From: Melioribacteraceae bacterium
Lineage (GTDB): Bacteria; Bacteroidota; Ignavibacteria; Ignavibacteriales; Melioribacteraceae
DNA: 64,000 nt
Direction: 5' to 3'
Assembly (NCBI GenBank): GCA_016927595.1
Contig: JAFGMI010000012.1
Location: 124,001 to 188,000 of the forward strand
Shown: positions 44,979-55,201 of the stretch, one piece after another
How positions within the stretch are numbered: the stretch's first letter is position 1
Layout: the number at the start of each line of letters is the position of its first letter
Made by a program: the position numbers and the translations under genes
Notes under the pieces: model-generated
Database searches by the model: none
Seen by the model: the letters and a program-made list of their open reading frames with translations, nothing else
What the model was told of the DNA's origin: nothing

Positions 44979-45629
44979 TTATCTGCTGCTGATACTTGCG
45001 ATTCCCGAAACATCGGTTCGGATATCCTCGGGATCACCGTAGAATCTGATTTTTGCCACTCCTGAAGCTTCAGCATCAAGATATTCTCTGGCGAAAATTT
45101 CTGCTTTCGATGCCCCGCTGCACCCGATTTTAACTTTTTCACCTCTCAAATCATATGCAAACAGTTTTGTAGCACCTGAAAGTTCTGCCGATAACCTGTC
45201 TGTTACACCGTCCAGTTCTGCTTTGCATGCTCCGCTAAGATTAATTACAAAGCTTTCTGAATCAATACCCCTCACTTTAATATTGTTAGCACCGGATGCA
45301 TCAATTCTTTCAAGATAATCGGTTGTAACAAATATTTTCATTTCCTTCCTTGTATTGATATTTTTACGAGTGTCAATTATCAGACGATTTCCCCTCACCC
45401 TTGTTCGTACAAATTTTAACAAATTATCGTCACCTGTAATTTTTAGACTGGGCGATTCACCAACAAGTACATTAAGGTAGAAAGCTCCTGAAATCTCGAT
45501 TTCATCAAAACTCTCAATGTCTCTGTATTCATCTGCCATATCACCGCTTCCCCTTATGCCGTCCCAGTGATAGCAACCCGTAATTATGATTGCAAATGCA
45601 GAAAGTATTGCGATCAGTTTATTCTTCAT
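44979..45629 (-). CDS. DUF2807 (head-GIN type) lipoprotein
   Basis: A 216-residue protein with a lipoprotein signal: basic start, hydrophobic core, and lipobox ITGC (Cys at about 18). The rest is a repetitive beta-helix of the DUF2807 type, with recurring short strands around GSGDM, ISGAFYLNV, DASGANNIKV, LSGACKAEL and CSGASKAEI. The family is very common in Bacteroidota and is exported to the envelope. No function is established for it. It shares a 131 bp divergent upstream region with the AAA+ gene. Confidence 0.88.
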   Translation of the reverse strand: MKNKLIAILSAFAIIITGCYHWDGIRGSGDMADEYRDIESFDEIEISGAFYLNVLVGESPSLKITGDDNLLKFVRTRVRGNRLIIDTRKNINTRKEMKIFVTTDYLERIDASGANNIKVRGIDSESFVINLSGACKAELDGVTDRLSAELSGATKLFAYDLRGEKVKIGCSGASKAEIFAREYLDAEASGVAKIRFYGDPEDIRTDVSGIASISSR

Positions 45630-45760
45630 TGTGAACTCCCCTTATCTGAAAGGTTATTTTTTCGATAATACATTTTTACAGAAGTTAATTATATTTCATT
45701 ATAATTATTATATTTAGACTTACTTAAACCAGAAAAGTTTGTATTAATTCCGGATTTAAT

Positions 45761-48700
45761 TTGAATCAGATTGAATTAAATAAGCTTCAGTCTGAAGCAT
45801 ATGATCACCTTTGGAACGGCAGGTTCAGACTGGCATTAAAGTCTGCAAAAACCTTATTCCGTGAAAGACCAAATGACAGTGAAGCAGCTATCTGCCTGGC
45901 ATGGGCGCTGCTCGAAAACGGAAGTCCGACCAAAGCGATGGATTATGCAAATCTGGCTGTGGAGCTGCAGGGCGATTCAATACGCACACACCTCTGCCGC
46001 GGATATGTGCTGATGCGATTAAGTATTTTTGAAGGATCGATCGCTGATCTTGATCAGACTATTGATGACCAAAAGGCTCTTCTTTCATGGTCATATCTTA
46101 ATAAAGCACGTGCACTTGCCGGCATGGGGAATATTAAAGATGCAAAGCTTTCACTCAAACTTTGTCAGTTAATTGATAACCGGAAAGGCTCAAACTGGAA
46201 AGAAATTACAAATTATTATGATATTGCTGAAAGCCTGAAAAGTAAGGGTGAAATAAAAGAAAAGGACGTGAAAAGGCTCCTTGCTCTTGCAGATTCCGCG
46301 CTAAAAGATAAAGAAAACTGGTTCGCTTTATGTGTATCTGAATTTATTCAAACCAACGAAATGCTGAGCAAATATCATGATGAAGCCCTCCTTTTAGATC
46401 TCGATGCAATGCTGCACCTTTTCAGATTCAGACCTGCACTAAAAAAAGCGGAAAGTCTGAAGAGTAAATTCAAAGGCAATAAAAAGTTCAAGCAGATTTA
46501 TTCTGCCCTGCAGAAAATGCAGGATGAAGATTCCCGGGAAGATGAGCTCCAAATACTGCCGCCGATCAGGAAAACGTTAATAGAAGAAAAACCGGATACA
46601 TCATTAACAGAAAAACACGTACTTAATGCAAAGAAAACTGATGCCTGTTATTTTGTCAGCGATCATGCACAGGTCTTCTCTGTTAAAATGTTTGATATGA
46701 CTGTTCTTCAGTCTGATAAGGTGATGCATTATTATGATCAGTTTGATATTTCAAAAACAAAAGAGATCGGTATTGAGGTGGTTTTTAATAATCCCTTCTT
46801 CAGGCAGAAAACGAACACTTATAATTGTGAAGCCAGGTGGTATCTGAACGATTTTGAAATCCATGCAAATAAGTTTTCGCTTCAGGTAGACAAAGACTGG
46901 GATTCGGTTATTTTCAACCAGCAGTGCGGCGATACCGAAGAAATTAACCTGGCAACAGGTCAGGCTAAGATTGAAATATATATTGAAGGGTTTAAAGTCT
47001 GTGAAAAGTGGTTCCTTCTGGATTATGAATATGTTGCTGACAAGACTTTGCCCACAGCCGAAGTAGGTGAAGATCAGAAAACGGATGAGAAAACAGAACA
47101 GCTTAAAACAGAAACAAGACCTATCGAGGAGTTGCTAGAGGAACTGGATAGCTACATAGGACTGGAAAGTGTCAAGCAGTCTGTAAGAACTTTCATCTCA
47201 TTCCTCACATTTCAGAATGAAAGGCAAAAAAAGGGTTTGAAATCAGAGAGTAGTTTATCGCTTCATACGGTTTATACCGGTAATCCGGGTACAGGTAAGA
47301 CAACTGTTGCAAGATTAATGGGTGAGATATTAAGATCACTCGGAATACTTAAAAAGGGGCATGTTGTTGAGGTTGACAGAGCAGGTTTAGTAGGTCAATA
47401 TATTGGTGAAACAGCCCAGAAAACCGAGAAGGTGCTGGAAGAGGCTATGGGAGGAGTTCTTTTCATCGATGAGGCATATACACTCGTTAAGAAAGGCGGC
47501 TCACAGGATTTTGGTCAGGAAGCTGTTGATACGATTTTAAAAAGAATGGAAGACAGAAAAGGTGAATTTGCTGTATTTGTCGCAGGATATCCTGAAGAAA
47601 TGAACAATTTTCTTGAGTCAAATCCGGGATTAAAATCGAGATTCAATCATACTTTCAATTTCGAGGATTATACGCCCGATGAATTGATGAAGATATTCGA
47701 CATGTATCTTTCAAAGGATGAATATTCTATTAACGAGGATGCAAAGGAATTTCTTAGTAAACACCTTATCAAACAATATAGATCGAGAGATAAATCATTT
47801 GGTAACGCACGTCTTGTAAGACAAATTCTCGATAGAATAAAGCTTCAACTTAGTCTCCGCTTTTCAAAAATTGAACTGCAAGAAGTTTCGGATGAGTTTT
47901 TGACTGTGATAACCCTTGAGGATATTGATGAGGTACTTAAAGGCAGCGATGAGAAAACTGTATCACTCCCGATCAATGAAGAAGAACTTGAAGAAGCGCT
48001 TAGAGAGTTAGACTTACTGATAGGACTTGGCAGCGTTAAAAACGATGTTAATGATCTTATAAAACTGGTTCGCTATTTCATGGAGAAAGGAGATGATGTA
48101 AAGGACAAGTTTTCCAATCACATACTGTTTCTTGGCAATCCCGGTACCGGAAAAACAACAGTTGCAAGGATTCTCGGAAGAATATATTCAGCTCTTGGCA
48201 TTTTACCCAGAGGTCATCTTATTGAAACTGACAGACAGGGACTGGTTGCTAATCATATAGGCGGTACTGCTGAAAAAACAAAAGTTGTAATCGATAAATC
48301 AATAGGCGGTACGCTTTTCATTGATGAAGCCTATACACTTGCGCCGAAAGATTCGGGAGCTCAGGATTTCGGCAAAGAAGCGATCGATACTCTGCTGAAA
48401 CGTATGGAGGACGACAGGGGTAAATTTATAGTTATTGCTGCAGGATACACGAATGAAATGAAAACCTTCATCGAAAGTAATCCGGGTATACAATCACGTT
48501 TCACCAAAACATTTACATTTGAAGATTATATACCAGAAGAATTAATTGAAATCGCTCTCGGTATAATGAAAAAGCAGTCAATTGCATTGGATGATGATGC
48601 AAAAGAACTGCTGGACAAGCATTTAAATGATATCTACCGTTCAAGGGATAAACATTTCGGCAACGCGAGAGTTGTGAGAAATATACTCGACAAAGCTTTA

Positions 48701-49672
48701 CAGAGAAGACTACTCAGGCTTGCGGAACATCCTTCTGAAGAACGCAAAAAAACCGAGAGTGAAAACTTGATTCGTGAAGATATAGAACAGGCTATCGGTA
48801 AAGGACAACAGGTAAAAACATACGACATTCATGGTGATCCGGAGAAGCTTGAATTACTTTTAAAGGAATTGAAAGGACTGATAGGATTAAACAGTGTGAA
48901 GGAAAATGTAGAGAAGCTGATAAGCAGCCAGAAAGTAAATAAGATGAGAAAAGAACGCGGACTAAAGGTGATCGATAAAAGCCTTCACTCCGTATTCATA
49001 GGTAATCCCGGAACCGGAAAAACAACAATTGCAAGACTATTGAGTAAAATTTATAAGGAGATGGGACTTATTGAGAAGGGGCATCTTGTTGAAGTTGACC
49101 GATCAAATCTTGTAGCAGGATATCAGGGTCAAACTGCGATTAAAACCGATAAAATCATTAAGGATGCCATTGGAGGGACACTGTTTATAGATGAAGCATA
49201 TACATTATCCCGCGGTCCGAATGATTTCGGTCAGGAAGCTATTGATACACTACTGAAGCAGATGGAGGATCACAGGGATAATCTTATAGTAATAGTTGCG
49301 GGTTATACAAATGAGATGAACAAATTCCTGGAATCAAATCCCGGTTTAAAATCACGCTTCACCAACTTTTTTACATTCGAAGATTACACTCCCCGTCAAT
49401 TACTTTACATTGCTGCAGATATCGCTGAAGAAAACGGCTATAAATTAGATGAAGGCGCTTTGCAATTGCTACTTGAACTGTTTTCTAAACTGTATGAAGA
49501 ACGGGACAGAAATTTCGGTAATGCGAGAATTGCACGGAATATACTTTACAGCGCAATCAGTAATCAGGAAGAACGTATCTCATCTATGTATGATTACAGT
49601 GATGAGGATTTAATGACCATTAATTTCGACGATGTGCATAACATCGATATCAATCAGTTGTCATCAAACTAA
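45761..49672 (+). CDS. TPR protein with three CbxX/CfxQ-type AAA+ domains
   Basis: A 1303-residue soluble protein. Start TTG 45761: a TAA lies 12 codons upstream and the next ATG is codon 62. N-terminal TPR-like helices (about 1-250) are followed by a beta-rich region (about 295-430). Three CbxX-type AAA+ modules follow, with Walker [10 protein letters not shown] near residues 507, 791 and 1080 and Walker [10 protein letters not shown] near 565, 851 and 1139. Each has an ESNPG-[LI]-[KQ]-SRF motif and a DRNFGNAR-type arginine segment. CbxX relatives remodel Rubisco (CbbX) or, with N-terminal TPR, act in type VII secretion (EccA). Three modules in one chain could form a built-in partial ring. 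An ABC exporter follows directly. The substrate is unknown. Confidence 0.9.
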   Translation: MNQIELNKLQSEAYDHLWNGRFRLALKSAKTLFRERPNDSEAAICLAWALLENGSPTKAMDYANLAVELQGDSIRTHLCRGYVLMRLSIFEGSIADLDQTIDDQKALLSWSYLNKARALAGMGNIKDAKLSLKLCQLIDNRKGSNWKEITNYYDIAESLKSKGEIKEKDVKRLLALADSALKDKENWFALCVSEFIQTNEMLSKYHDEALLLDLDAMLHLFRFRPALKKAESLKSKFKGNKKFKQIYSALQKMQDEDSREDELQILPPIRKTLIEEKPDTSLTEKHVLNAKKTDACYFVSDHAQVFSVKMFDMTVLQSDKVMHYYDQFDISKTKEIGIEVVFNNPFFRQKTNTYNCEARWYLNDFEIHANKFSLQVDKDWDSVIFNQQCGDTEEINLATGQAKIEIYIEGFKVCEKWFLLDYEYVADKTLPTAEVGEDQKTDEKTEQLKTETRPIEELLEELDSYIGLESVKQSVRTFISFLTFQNERQKKGLKSESSLSLHTVYTGNPGTGKTTVARLMGEILRSLGILKKGHVVEVDRAGLVGQYIGETAQKTEKVLEEAMGGVLFIDEAYTLVKKGGSQDFGQEAVDTILKRMEDRKGEFAVFVAGYPEEMNNFLESNPGLKSRFNHTFNFEDYTPDELMKIFDMYLSKDEYSINEDAKEFLSKHLIKQYRSRDKSFGNARLVRQILDRIKLQLSLRFSKIELQEVSDEFLTVITLEDIDEVLKGSDEKTVSLPINEEELEEALRELDLLIGLGSVKNDVNDLIKLVRYFMEKGDDVKDKFSNHILFLGNPGTGKTTVARILGRIYSALGILPRGHLIETDRQGLVANHIGGTAEKTKVVIDKSIGGTLFIDEAYTLAPKDSGAQDFGKEAIDTLLKRMEDDRGKFIVIAAGYTNEMKTFIESNPGIQSRFTKTFTFEDYIPEELIEIALGIMKKQSIALDDDAKELLDKHLNDIYRSRDKHFGNARVVRNILDKALQRRLLRLAEHPSEERKKTESENLIREDIEQAIGKGQQVKTYDIHGDPEKLELLLKELKGLIGLNSVKENVEKLISSQKVNKMRKERGLKVIDKSLHSVFIGNPGTGKTTIARLLSKIYKEMGLIEKGHLVEVDRSNLVAGYQGQTAIKTDKIIKDAIGGTLFIDEAYTLSRGPNDFGQEAIDTLLKQMEDHRDNLIVIVAGYTNEMNKFLESNPGLKSRFTNFFTFEDYTPRQLLYIAADIAEENGYKLDEGALQLLLELFSKLYEERDRNFGNARIARNILYSAISNQEERISSMYDYSDEDLMTINFDDVHNIDINQLSSN

Positions 49673-49682
49673 ATTCATTATT

Positions 49683-50414
49683 ATGCTTCAGATAAAATCA
49701 TTATCAAAAAAATTTGAATCATTTACTGCTGTTGACAATATAACACTGTCTATAAATCCAGGTGATCTATATGGTTTCTTAGGTCCGAACGGAGCAGGAA
49801 AAACAACAACGATAAAGATGATTGTCGGACTTTACGCGCCCAGCAGCGGAGAAATTATTATCAACGGTATGAATTCCAGAACAAATGGCACAGAAGTAAA
49901 AATGGATATCGGTTACATACCGGATCAGCCATTTTTATATGATAAACTTACTGGCTATGAGTTCCTTCTTTTCTGCGGTGGTCTATACGGTATAAGCAAA
50001 GATCAGCTTAAGAGACGAGTTAACGAACTTGTTGATTTACTGAAAATTGAAGACTGGCTTAATAAAAGAACTGAAGAATATTCACAGGGTATGAGACAAA
50101 GAATTACTATAGCCTCCGCCCTTTTGCACAAGCCGAAACTAATAATAGTCGACGAACCGATGGTAGGTCTTGATCCGCAAAGTGCGCATGTAATCAAGAA
50201 TGTATTCAGAGATTATACCAATGAAGGCAATGCAGTGTTTATGTCTACTCACTCATTAAACGTTGTAGAAGAAATCTGCAATCGTGTTGGTATAATAAAA
50301 AAAGGGCAGATTATTTTTGATGACGCTATCGGAAAGCTCCATGCATTAAAACAGGAACACGACAGAAATATTGAAGAGCTATTTATTCAATTAACACATG
50401 AAGAGCCTCTTTAA
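49683..50414 (+). CDS. ABC transporter ATP-binding protein
   Basis: About 243 residues from the ATG at 49683, 10 bp after the AAA+ stop. Walker A GPNGAGKTTTI, signature YSQGMRQRI, Walker B LIIVDEPMVGLDP and the switch H in STHSL show an active ATPase of the DrrA/CcmA-like exporter class. It pairs with the membrane protein that starts 5 bp later. Operon position suggests it works with the upstream AAA+ protein, but this is inference. Confidence 0.95.
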   Translation: MLQIKSLSKKFESFTAVDNITLSINPGDLYGFLGPNGAGKTTTIKMIVGLYAPSSGEIIINGMNSRTNGTEVKMDIGYIPDQPFLYDKLTGYEFLLFCGGLYGISKDQLKRRVNELVDLLKIEDWLNKRTEEYSQGMRQRITIASALLHKPKLIIVDEPMVGLDPQSAHVIKNVFRDYTNEGNAVFMSTHSLNVVEEICNRVGIIKKGQIIFDDAIGKLHALKQEHDRNIEELFIQLTHEEPL

Positions 50415-50419
50415 GATAT

Positions 50420-52090
50420 ATGAAACAATTATTCCACATTCTTAAATATAAAGTTAAAATTAATTCCCGGATAGATCTTAAACTTTCAGTTGCAAGTTTT
50501 GTTAAAGAATTCGGAAGCTTTTTGGTTTATGCCGGTTTTGCAGTAGGCGCTTTCATTTTCTCAAAGACGGCTCTTCACATTCTTCTCGAAAATTTTAGGA
50601 TCGGATTCTTTTTATTACATCAGTTTCTTTCAGTCGTTTTTTTCATCTTTTTCATTTCAATCAATGTTGGCAATATAATTGTATCCTGGTCGACTCTCTA
50701 TAAATCCGAGGAGGTAATATTTTTCTTTTCGAGACCTGTACACTCATATAAAGTATTTCTTGTAAAATTCCTTGACAATATTTTCTACAGTTCTTCTACA
50801 CTTTTTCTTGTGTTAATTTCAGTGTTTCTCGGTTATGCGGTGTATTTTAATCTTTCCGTTCTTCAGTTAATATATATAGTTGTTTTCAATCTTCTGCCAT
50901 TTATACTGACTGCTGCGTCGCTTGGTATAATTATTTTACTGCTGATTATTAAGCTGGCTTCAAAAATAGGTGCGAGAAATTTAATTCTGACATTAGCATT
51001 ATTATACTTCGGCAGTGTTATAATATTTTTCAAATCATTATCACCCCTTCATCTTGTTTATAATGTACTGGCATATTATCCGAACGTGGATCAGTATTTT
51101 GGCTATTTGCTGCCAGGTATTTCTTCCTATATGCCTAATCAATGGTTTTCTGATACACTTTACTGGATTGTCAGCGGTAACTTTAAATTATCTGCTGTAA
51201 ACAGTTTGAAACAGATATCGGTCAGTATAATACTATTATCCTTAGCTACATATCTCGGGAAATTGTGGTATTATGAAACATGGCTTAATCAAAGCAGACT
51301 TACTTTCAGACTGAGCAAAAAAAGCAAATTGTCGTCTAACCATCTATTTAATAATTCAAGCAGGACTACTTCTGTAATCATCAAAGATATTATGCTATTT
51401 TTAAGAGACTCTACACAGGTTCTGCATGCAGTTGTTCTGTTGATTTTGTTGATTATCTTTATGATAAGTTCATCGGGCATATCATATCTGCATTTCGAAG
51501 ATATTCGTTTGGCAGGCACCATATACTTATCAATTTTTGCTTTTAATGTTCTATTGGTATCCACGCTTTCACTTAGGTTTATATTCCCGATTATTAGTCT
51601 GGAAGGAATGGCATTCTGGAAGATTAAAACCGCACCGATCAAAAATAATCCACTACTTAACACAAAATTATTACCTGCCGCTTTTCTTATAATTCTGATT
51701 TCAGCAGTACTTGCTTTCGCATCACATCTTAAACTTGCACCTCATCTTATACCACATGCTGTTATTTCGCTTGCGTGTATCTCATCCGGCTTAATTATAA
51801 TGAATTTCTGTATGGGAATAATATTTGTCCGATACAGGGAGAAAAATGCTATCAGAATTGCATCGTCGAAAGGAGCATCCTTAACATTTTTATTCAGCGT
51901 CATTTATCTGGCGGTAATTGTCGGAATTTTATATAATCCGGTACAGGAACATTTTTATATAGTATTAAATAGCGCCTATTATCAGTATAAGTATCTTAAA
52001 ATGGCATTTTATTCTGTGAGCTTATTTTCATTATTGGTGGGCTTATCGTTTTATGTTTTAGCCAATATTTCTTTTCAAAAAGATTATTAG
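50420..52090 (+). CDS. ABC-2-type exporter membrane subunit
   Basis: A 556-residue protein with about 12 hydrophobic segments in two halves separated by a charged loop near 300-320. An early SRPVHSYKVFLVKFLDN matches the coupling region after the first helices seen in large ABC-2 permeases. It lacks an extracytoplasmic solute domain. Together with the preceding ATPase it would make a homodimeric-ATPase exporter. The substrate is unknown. The gene starts 5 bp after the ATPase stop. Confidence 0.86.
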   Translation: MKQLFHILKYKVKINSRIDLKLSVASFVKEFGSFLVYAGFAVGAFIFSKTALHILLENFRIGFFLLHQFLSVVFFIFFISINVGNIIVSWSTLYKSEEVIFFFSRPVHSYKVFLVKFLDNIFYSSSTLFLVLISVFLGYAVYFNLSVLQLIYIVVFNLLPFILTAASLGIIILLLIIKLASKIGARNLILTLALLYFGSVIIFFKSLSPLHLVYNVLAYYPNVDQYFGYLLPGISSYMPNQWFSDTLYWIVSGNFKLSAVNSLKQISVSIILLSLATYLGKLWYYETWLNQSRLTFRLSKKSKLSSNHLFNNSSRTTSVIIKDIMLFLRDSTQVLHAVVLLILLIIFMISSSGISYLHFEDIRLAGTIYLSIFAFNVLLVSTLSLRFIFPIISLEGMAFWKIKTAPIKNNPLLNTKLLPAAFLIILISAVLAFASHLKLAPHLIPHAVISLACISSGLIIMNFCMGIIFVRYREKNAIRIASSKGASLTFLFSVIYLAVIVGILYNPVQEHFYIVLNSAYYQYKYLKMAFYSVSLFSLLVGLSFYVLANISFQKDY

Positions 52091-52205
52091 AGGGATTGAA
52101 AAATTCACCGTATACGATTAAAATTATAAAATATTTATATAACCATTTTTAATCCAATTTAGTATATTAATTGTATTTCTACATTTCGCACAACAAGGAG
52201 GTCAC

Positions 52206-52667
52206 ATGGTTACAGCTGAAGATATATTAAATGAAAAAGAATTAGGTATGATTTCTGTCCCGTCAACCACACTGATTAAGGATGCTCTGAAGACCATGGT
52301 TGATAAAAAAATCGGTTCAATGCTGGTGAAAGATTCTGATAATATTATAGGCATATGGACAGAAAGGGATTTGATGCGTAACGTTATAGATGAAAAATGT
52401 GACTTAAACTCAGCCAAAATAGGCGATTACATGACATCAACAATTAAAACTGCACCACATGATGCAACTCTCTATCAACTTCTCGATATATTTTTGGGCA
52501 AAAGATTCAGACATATCCTCATCGAAAAAGATGGTTCTCTAATAGGGCTTCTTTCTATGGGGGATGTAATTAAAGCCGATTTGAACAATAAAACCAAGGA
52601 ACTAAAAAGTCTTAAAGCTACTGTAAGCTGGGAATATTACGAAAACTGGAGGTTTAAGAAGAAATAA
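52206..52667 (+). CDS. Tandem CBS-domain protein
   Basis: A 153-residue protein made of one CBS pair (Bateman module): MISVPSTTLIKDALKTMVDKKIG with GIWTERDL, and TIKTAPHDATLYQLLDIF with GLLSMGDVI. There is no fused effector. CBS pairs bind AMP, ATP or other adenosyl ligands and regulate partners. A textbook Shine-Dalgarno AAGGAGGT lies 4-5 bases before the ATG. It is separated from the exporter by 115 bp and from the TraB gene by 45 bp. Confidence 0.93.
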   Translation: MVTAEDILNEKELGMISVPSTTLIKDALKTMVDKKIGSMLVKDSDNIIGIWTERDLMRNVIDEKCDLNSAKIGDYMTSTIKTAPHDATLYQLLDIFLGKRFRHILIEKDGSLIGLLSMGDVIKADLNNKTKELKSLKATVSWEYYENWRFKKK

Positions 52668-52712
52668 TTTTGTAGTTTGCATGACTATTTTCAGCATTAA
52701 TTGCAGGTAAGA

Positions 52713-53894
52713 ATGCAGACAGAGAATAATTACCCGGCAGATGTTCAAATTCTCACTCAGAATAATAAGCAATATTTCATAGTCGGTACGGCACATATTT
52801 CAAGAAAATCAGCCGATTTAGTCCGCAAAGTAATTGAAAATGAAAAACCGGATAACGTATGTATCGAACTTGATGAACAGAGATACAAGGCTTTATCAGA
52901 GAAAAAGAAGTGGGAGTCTCTTGATATTAAAGAGGTTATTAAAAACAAGCAGTTAAGTACGCTTCTTATAAACATTTTACTGGCTTCATATCAAAAAAAA
53001 TTGGGCGAAAAGCTGGGGGTTGAACCCGGTATTGAGCTTCTGGAGGCAGCTAAGGTAGCTCAGGAAAACAATATTCCTATCACCCTTTCAGACCGTGAAG
53101 TAAGAATTACACTCAGGAGAGCCTGGAACTCAATGTCGTTCTGGCAGAAATTTAAATTCATGTCCGTTGGGCTGGCAAGTATTTTCGAAAAAGAGGAAAT
53201 AAGTGAAGAGAAACTTGCTGAAATAAAAGATAAAGACGTTCTTACAGAAATGATGAATGAACTTGGTAAAGTAATGCCAATTCTCAAACGAGTGTTAATA
53301 GATGAACGCGATCTTTACCTGGCTCAGAAATTAATGCATGCAGAAGGTGAAAAAATTGTTGCAGTTGTAGGTGCGGGACATGTACGGGGCATAATCGACC
53401 ATATAGAAAGGCAGACGGAAAGTGATTTAAAATCTATAGAAATTATACCTAAATCCAGTACTGCAATTAAAGTTATAGGCTGGGCAATACCGTTTATTAT
53501 TATTGCATCAATCATTTACATAGGTTTTGATAAAGGTATTACTGAAGCCAGGTATAATGCAGTTTTCTGGATTCTGGCAAATGGAATCCCGAGCGCAATC
53601 GGTACTGTTATTGCTATGGGGCATCCTTTAACCATTTTATCTTCTTTTTTAGCCGCTCCAATAACCAGTCTCTCCCCTCTTATCGGGGCTGGATATGTTG
53701 CAGCATTTGTTCAGACACTTCTTGTACCTCCGGTGGTAAAAGAATTTCAGACTGTCAGTGAAGATGTTGGCAGATTAAAAAAGTGGTGGAGCAACAGATT
53801 ACTTCGAATAATTCTTGTATTTATTTTGTGCGGTCTGGGTAGTGCTGTAGGGACTTATGTAGGAGCCTATGAGATTATTTCAAATCTGTTCTAG
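52713..53894 (+). CDS. TraB/PrgY-family membrane protein
   Basis: About 393 residues from the ATG at 52713, with an AGGTAAG site before it; a TTG at 52701 is less likely. The TraB domain has VGTAHISRKSADLV, CIELDEQRY and VVGAGHVRGI, with the conserved Glu/His residues of the proposed metal-dependent peptidase-like (EreA/ChaN-superfamily) fold. Four C-terminal hydrophobic segments anchor it. PrgY of Enterococcus limits pheromone activity, but broad-distribution members have no settled role. Its stop is 1 bp from the convergent thrC stop. Confidence 0.9.
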   Translation: MQTENNYPADVQILTQNNKQYFIVGTAHISRKSADLVRKVIENEKPDNVCIELDEQRYKALSEKKKWESLDIKEVIKNKQLSTLLINILLASYQKKLGEKLGVEPGIELLEAAKVAQENNIPITLSDREVRITLRRAWNSMSFWQKFKFMSVGLASIFEKEEISEEKLAEIKDKDVLTEMMNELGKVMPILKRVLIDERDLYLAQKLMHAEGEKIVAVVGAGHVRGIIDHIERQTESDLKSIEIIPKSSTAIKVIGWAIPFIIIASIIYIGFDKGITEARYNAVFWILANGIPSAIGTVIAMGHPLTILSSFLAAPITSLSPLIGAGYVAAFVQTLLVPPVVKEFQTVSEDVGRLKKWWSNRLLRIILVFILCGLGSAVGTYVGAYEIISNLF

Positions 53895-53895
53895 A

Positions 53896-55197
53896 CTATT
53901 GCTCTAAAAGGAATTCTTTAAATTCATCAAAATTACCTGATAATTTTATTGAATGTTTTTTCTTCTCTAAACTTGTCTTTAATCTTTCGGGCAACTCAAT
54001 TTCAATTCCAAGAGTTTCCTCAACAATATCCCTGAACTTTGCAGGATGAGCCGTTTCGAGAATAACATAATTGCATGACTCAGTTAACATATCTTTATAA
54101 TCCATTGCTGCCAGATACCCTACTGCACCATGCGGATCAATTATGTAATTATATTTTTCGTATACTTCTTTTATACCTTCTAACGTATCATGATCAGTGT
54201 GGGAAACGGAAAAAATATTATCACGTATATTAAAAATATCTGCATCATACAGTGTTTTGATTCTATCAAGATTGCTTGGGTTGCCAACATCCATCGCATT
54301 TGAGTATGTTCTGTGAGACGATACAGCTTCGAATCTGCCAGTTTTTATATATTTTGTGAATGTATCGTTCGAATTCGTCGCACCTATAAACTTTTTAACT
54401 GGTAAACCCATTTTATGCGCAATAATTCCTGCTGTAAGATTGCCCAGATTTCCGGAAGGGACTGAGAATACAGTACCTTTGTCTTTGTTCTCAAGTTGTT
54501 TATACGATTCGAAATAATAAACGGACTGGGGCAGCAGCCTGGAAATATTAATCGAATTCGCTGAAGACAGATTCATTCGATTTTTTATCCCGGGATCAAC
54601 AAATGCCTGCTTAACCAACCGCTGGCAATCATCGAAAGTACCATTAATCTCAAGTGCCGTGATGTTTTTATCGAGTGTTGTTAACTGTTGTTCCTGAATA
54701 AAACTGACCTTACCGCTTGGATATAAAATATAAACATTTATACCCTCAACATTATAAAATCCGTTAGCAACTGCACTTCCTGTGTCTCCGGATGTGGCAA
54801 CAAGGATGTTTAATACAATATTTCTTTTCTTCACAAAGTGTTCCATGCATCTTGCCATGAATCTCGCTCCGAAATCCTTAAATGCAAGAGTAGGTCCGTG
54901 AAAGAGTTCAAGAATACACTTACCTTTTTCCAGCTGATATAATGGAGCCTTGAAAGTGAAGGATGAATTTATTATTTCCTGAAGATCAGGTTCTTTTATT
55001 TGATCACCTGTAAAACGTGAAATGATGCGGAAAGCAATTTCATTAATGTTGTATTCATTAATCTTATCGAAAAATGAAGAATCGAGCACTGGAATTTCCT
55101 CGGGCATATATAAACCGCCATCTGGTGCAAGTCCGTTGATTACTGCTTCTTCAAATCCGGTATAAATATTTTTATTATGTGTGCTGAAAAATTTCAT
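53896..55197 (-). CDS. thrC: Threonine synthase
   Basis: A 433-residue PLP enzyme of the class with an N-terminal extension: YMPEEIPVLD, FHGPTLAFKDFGARFM carrying the Schiff-base lysine, VATSGDTGSAVANGF and FSVPSGNLGNLTAG. It converts O-phosphohomoserine to threonine. It is last in the thrA-asd-thrB-thrC operon, 4 bp after thrB. No terminator hairpin is evident between it and the convergent TraB gene. Confidence 0.96.
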   Translation of the reverse strand: MKFFSTHNKNIYTGFEEAVINGLAPDGGLYMPEEIPVLDSSFFDKINEYNINEIAFRIISRFTGDQIKEPDLQEIINSSFTFKAPLYQLEKGKCILELFHGPTLAFKDFGARFMARCMEHFVKKRNIVLNILVATSGDTGSAVANGFYNVEGINVYILYPSGKVSFIQEQQLTTLDKNITALEINGTFDDCQRLVKQAFVDPGIKNRMNLSSANSINISRLLPQSVYYFESYKQLENKDKGTVFSVPSGNLGNLTAGIIAHKMGLPVKKFIGATNSNDTFTKYIKTGRFEAVSSHRTYSNAMDVGNPSNLDRIKTLYDADIFNIRDNIFSVSHTDHDTLEGIKEVYEKYNYIIDPHGAVGYLAAMDYKDMLTESCNYVILETAHPAKFRDIVEETLGIEIELPERLKTSLEKKKHSIKLSGNFDEFKEFLLEQ

Positions 55198-55201
55198 CCG
55201 C

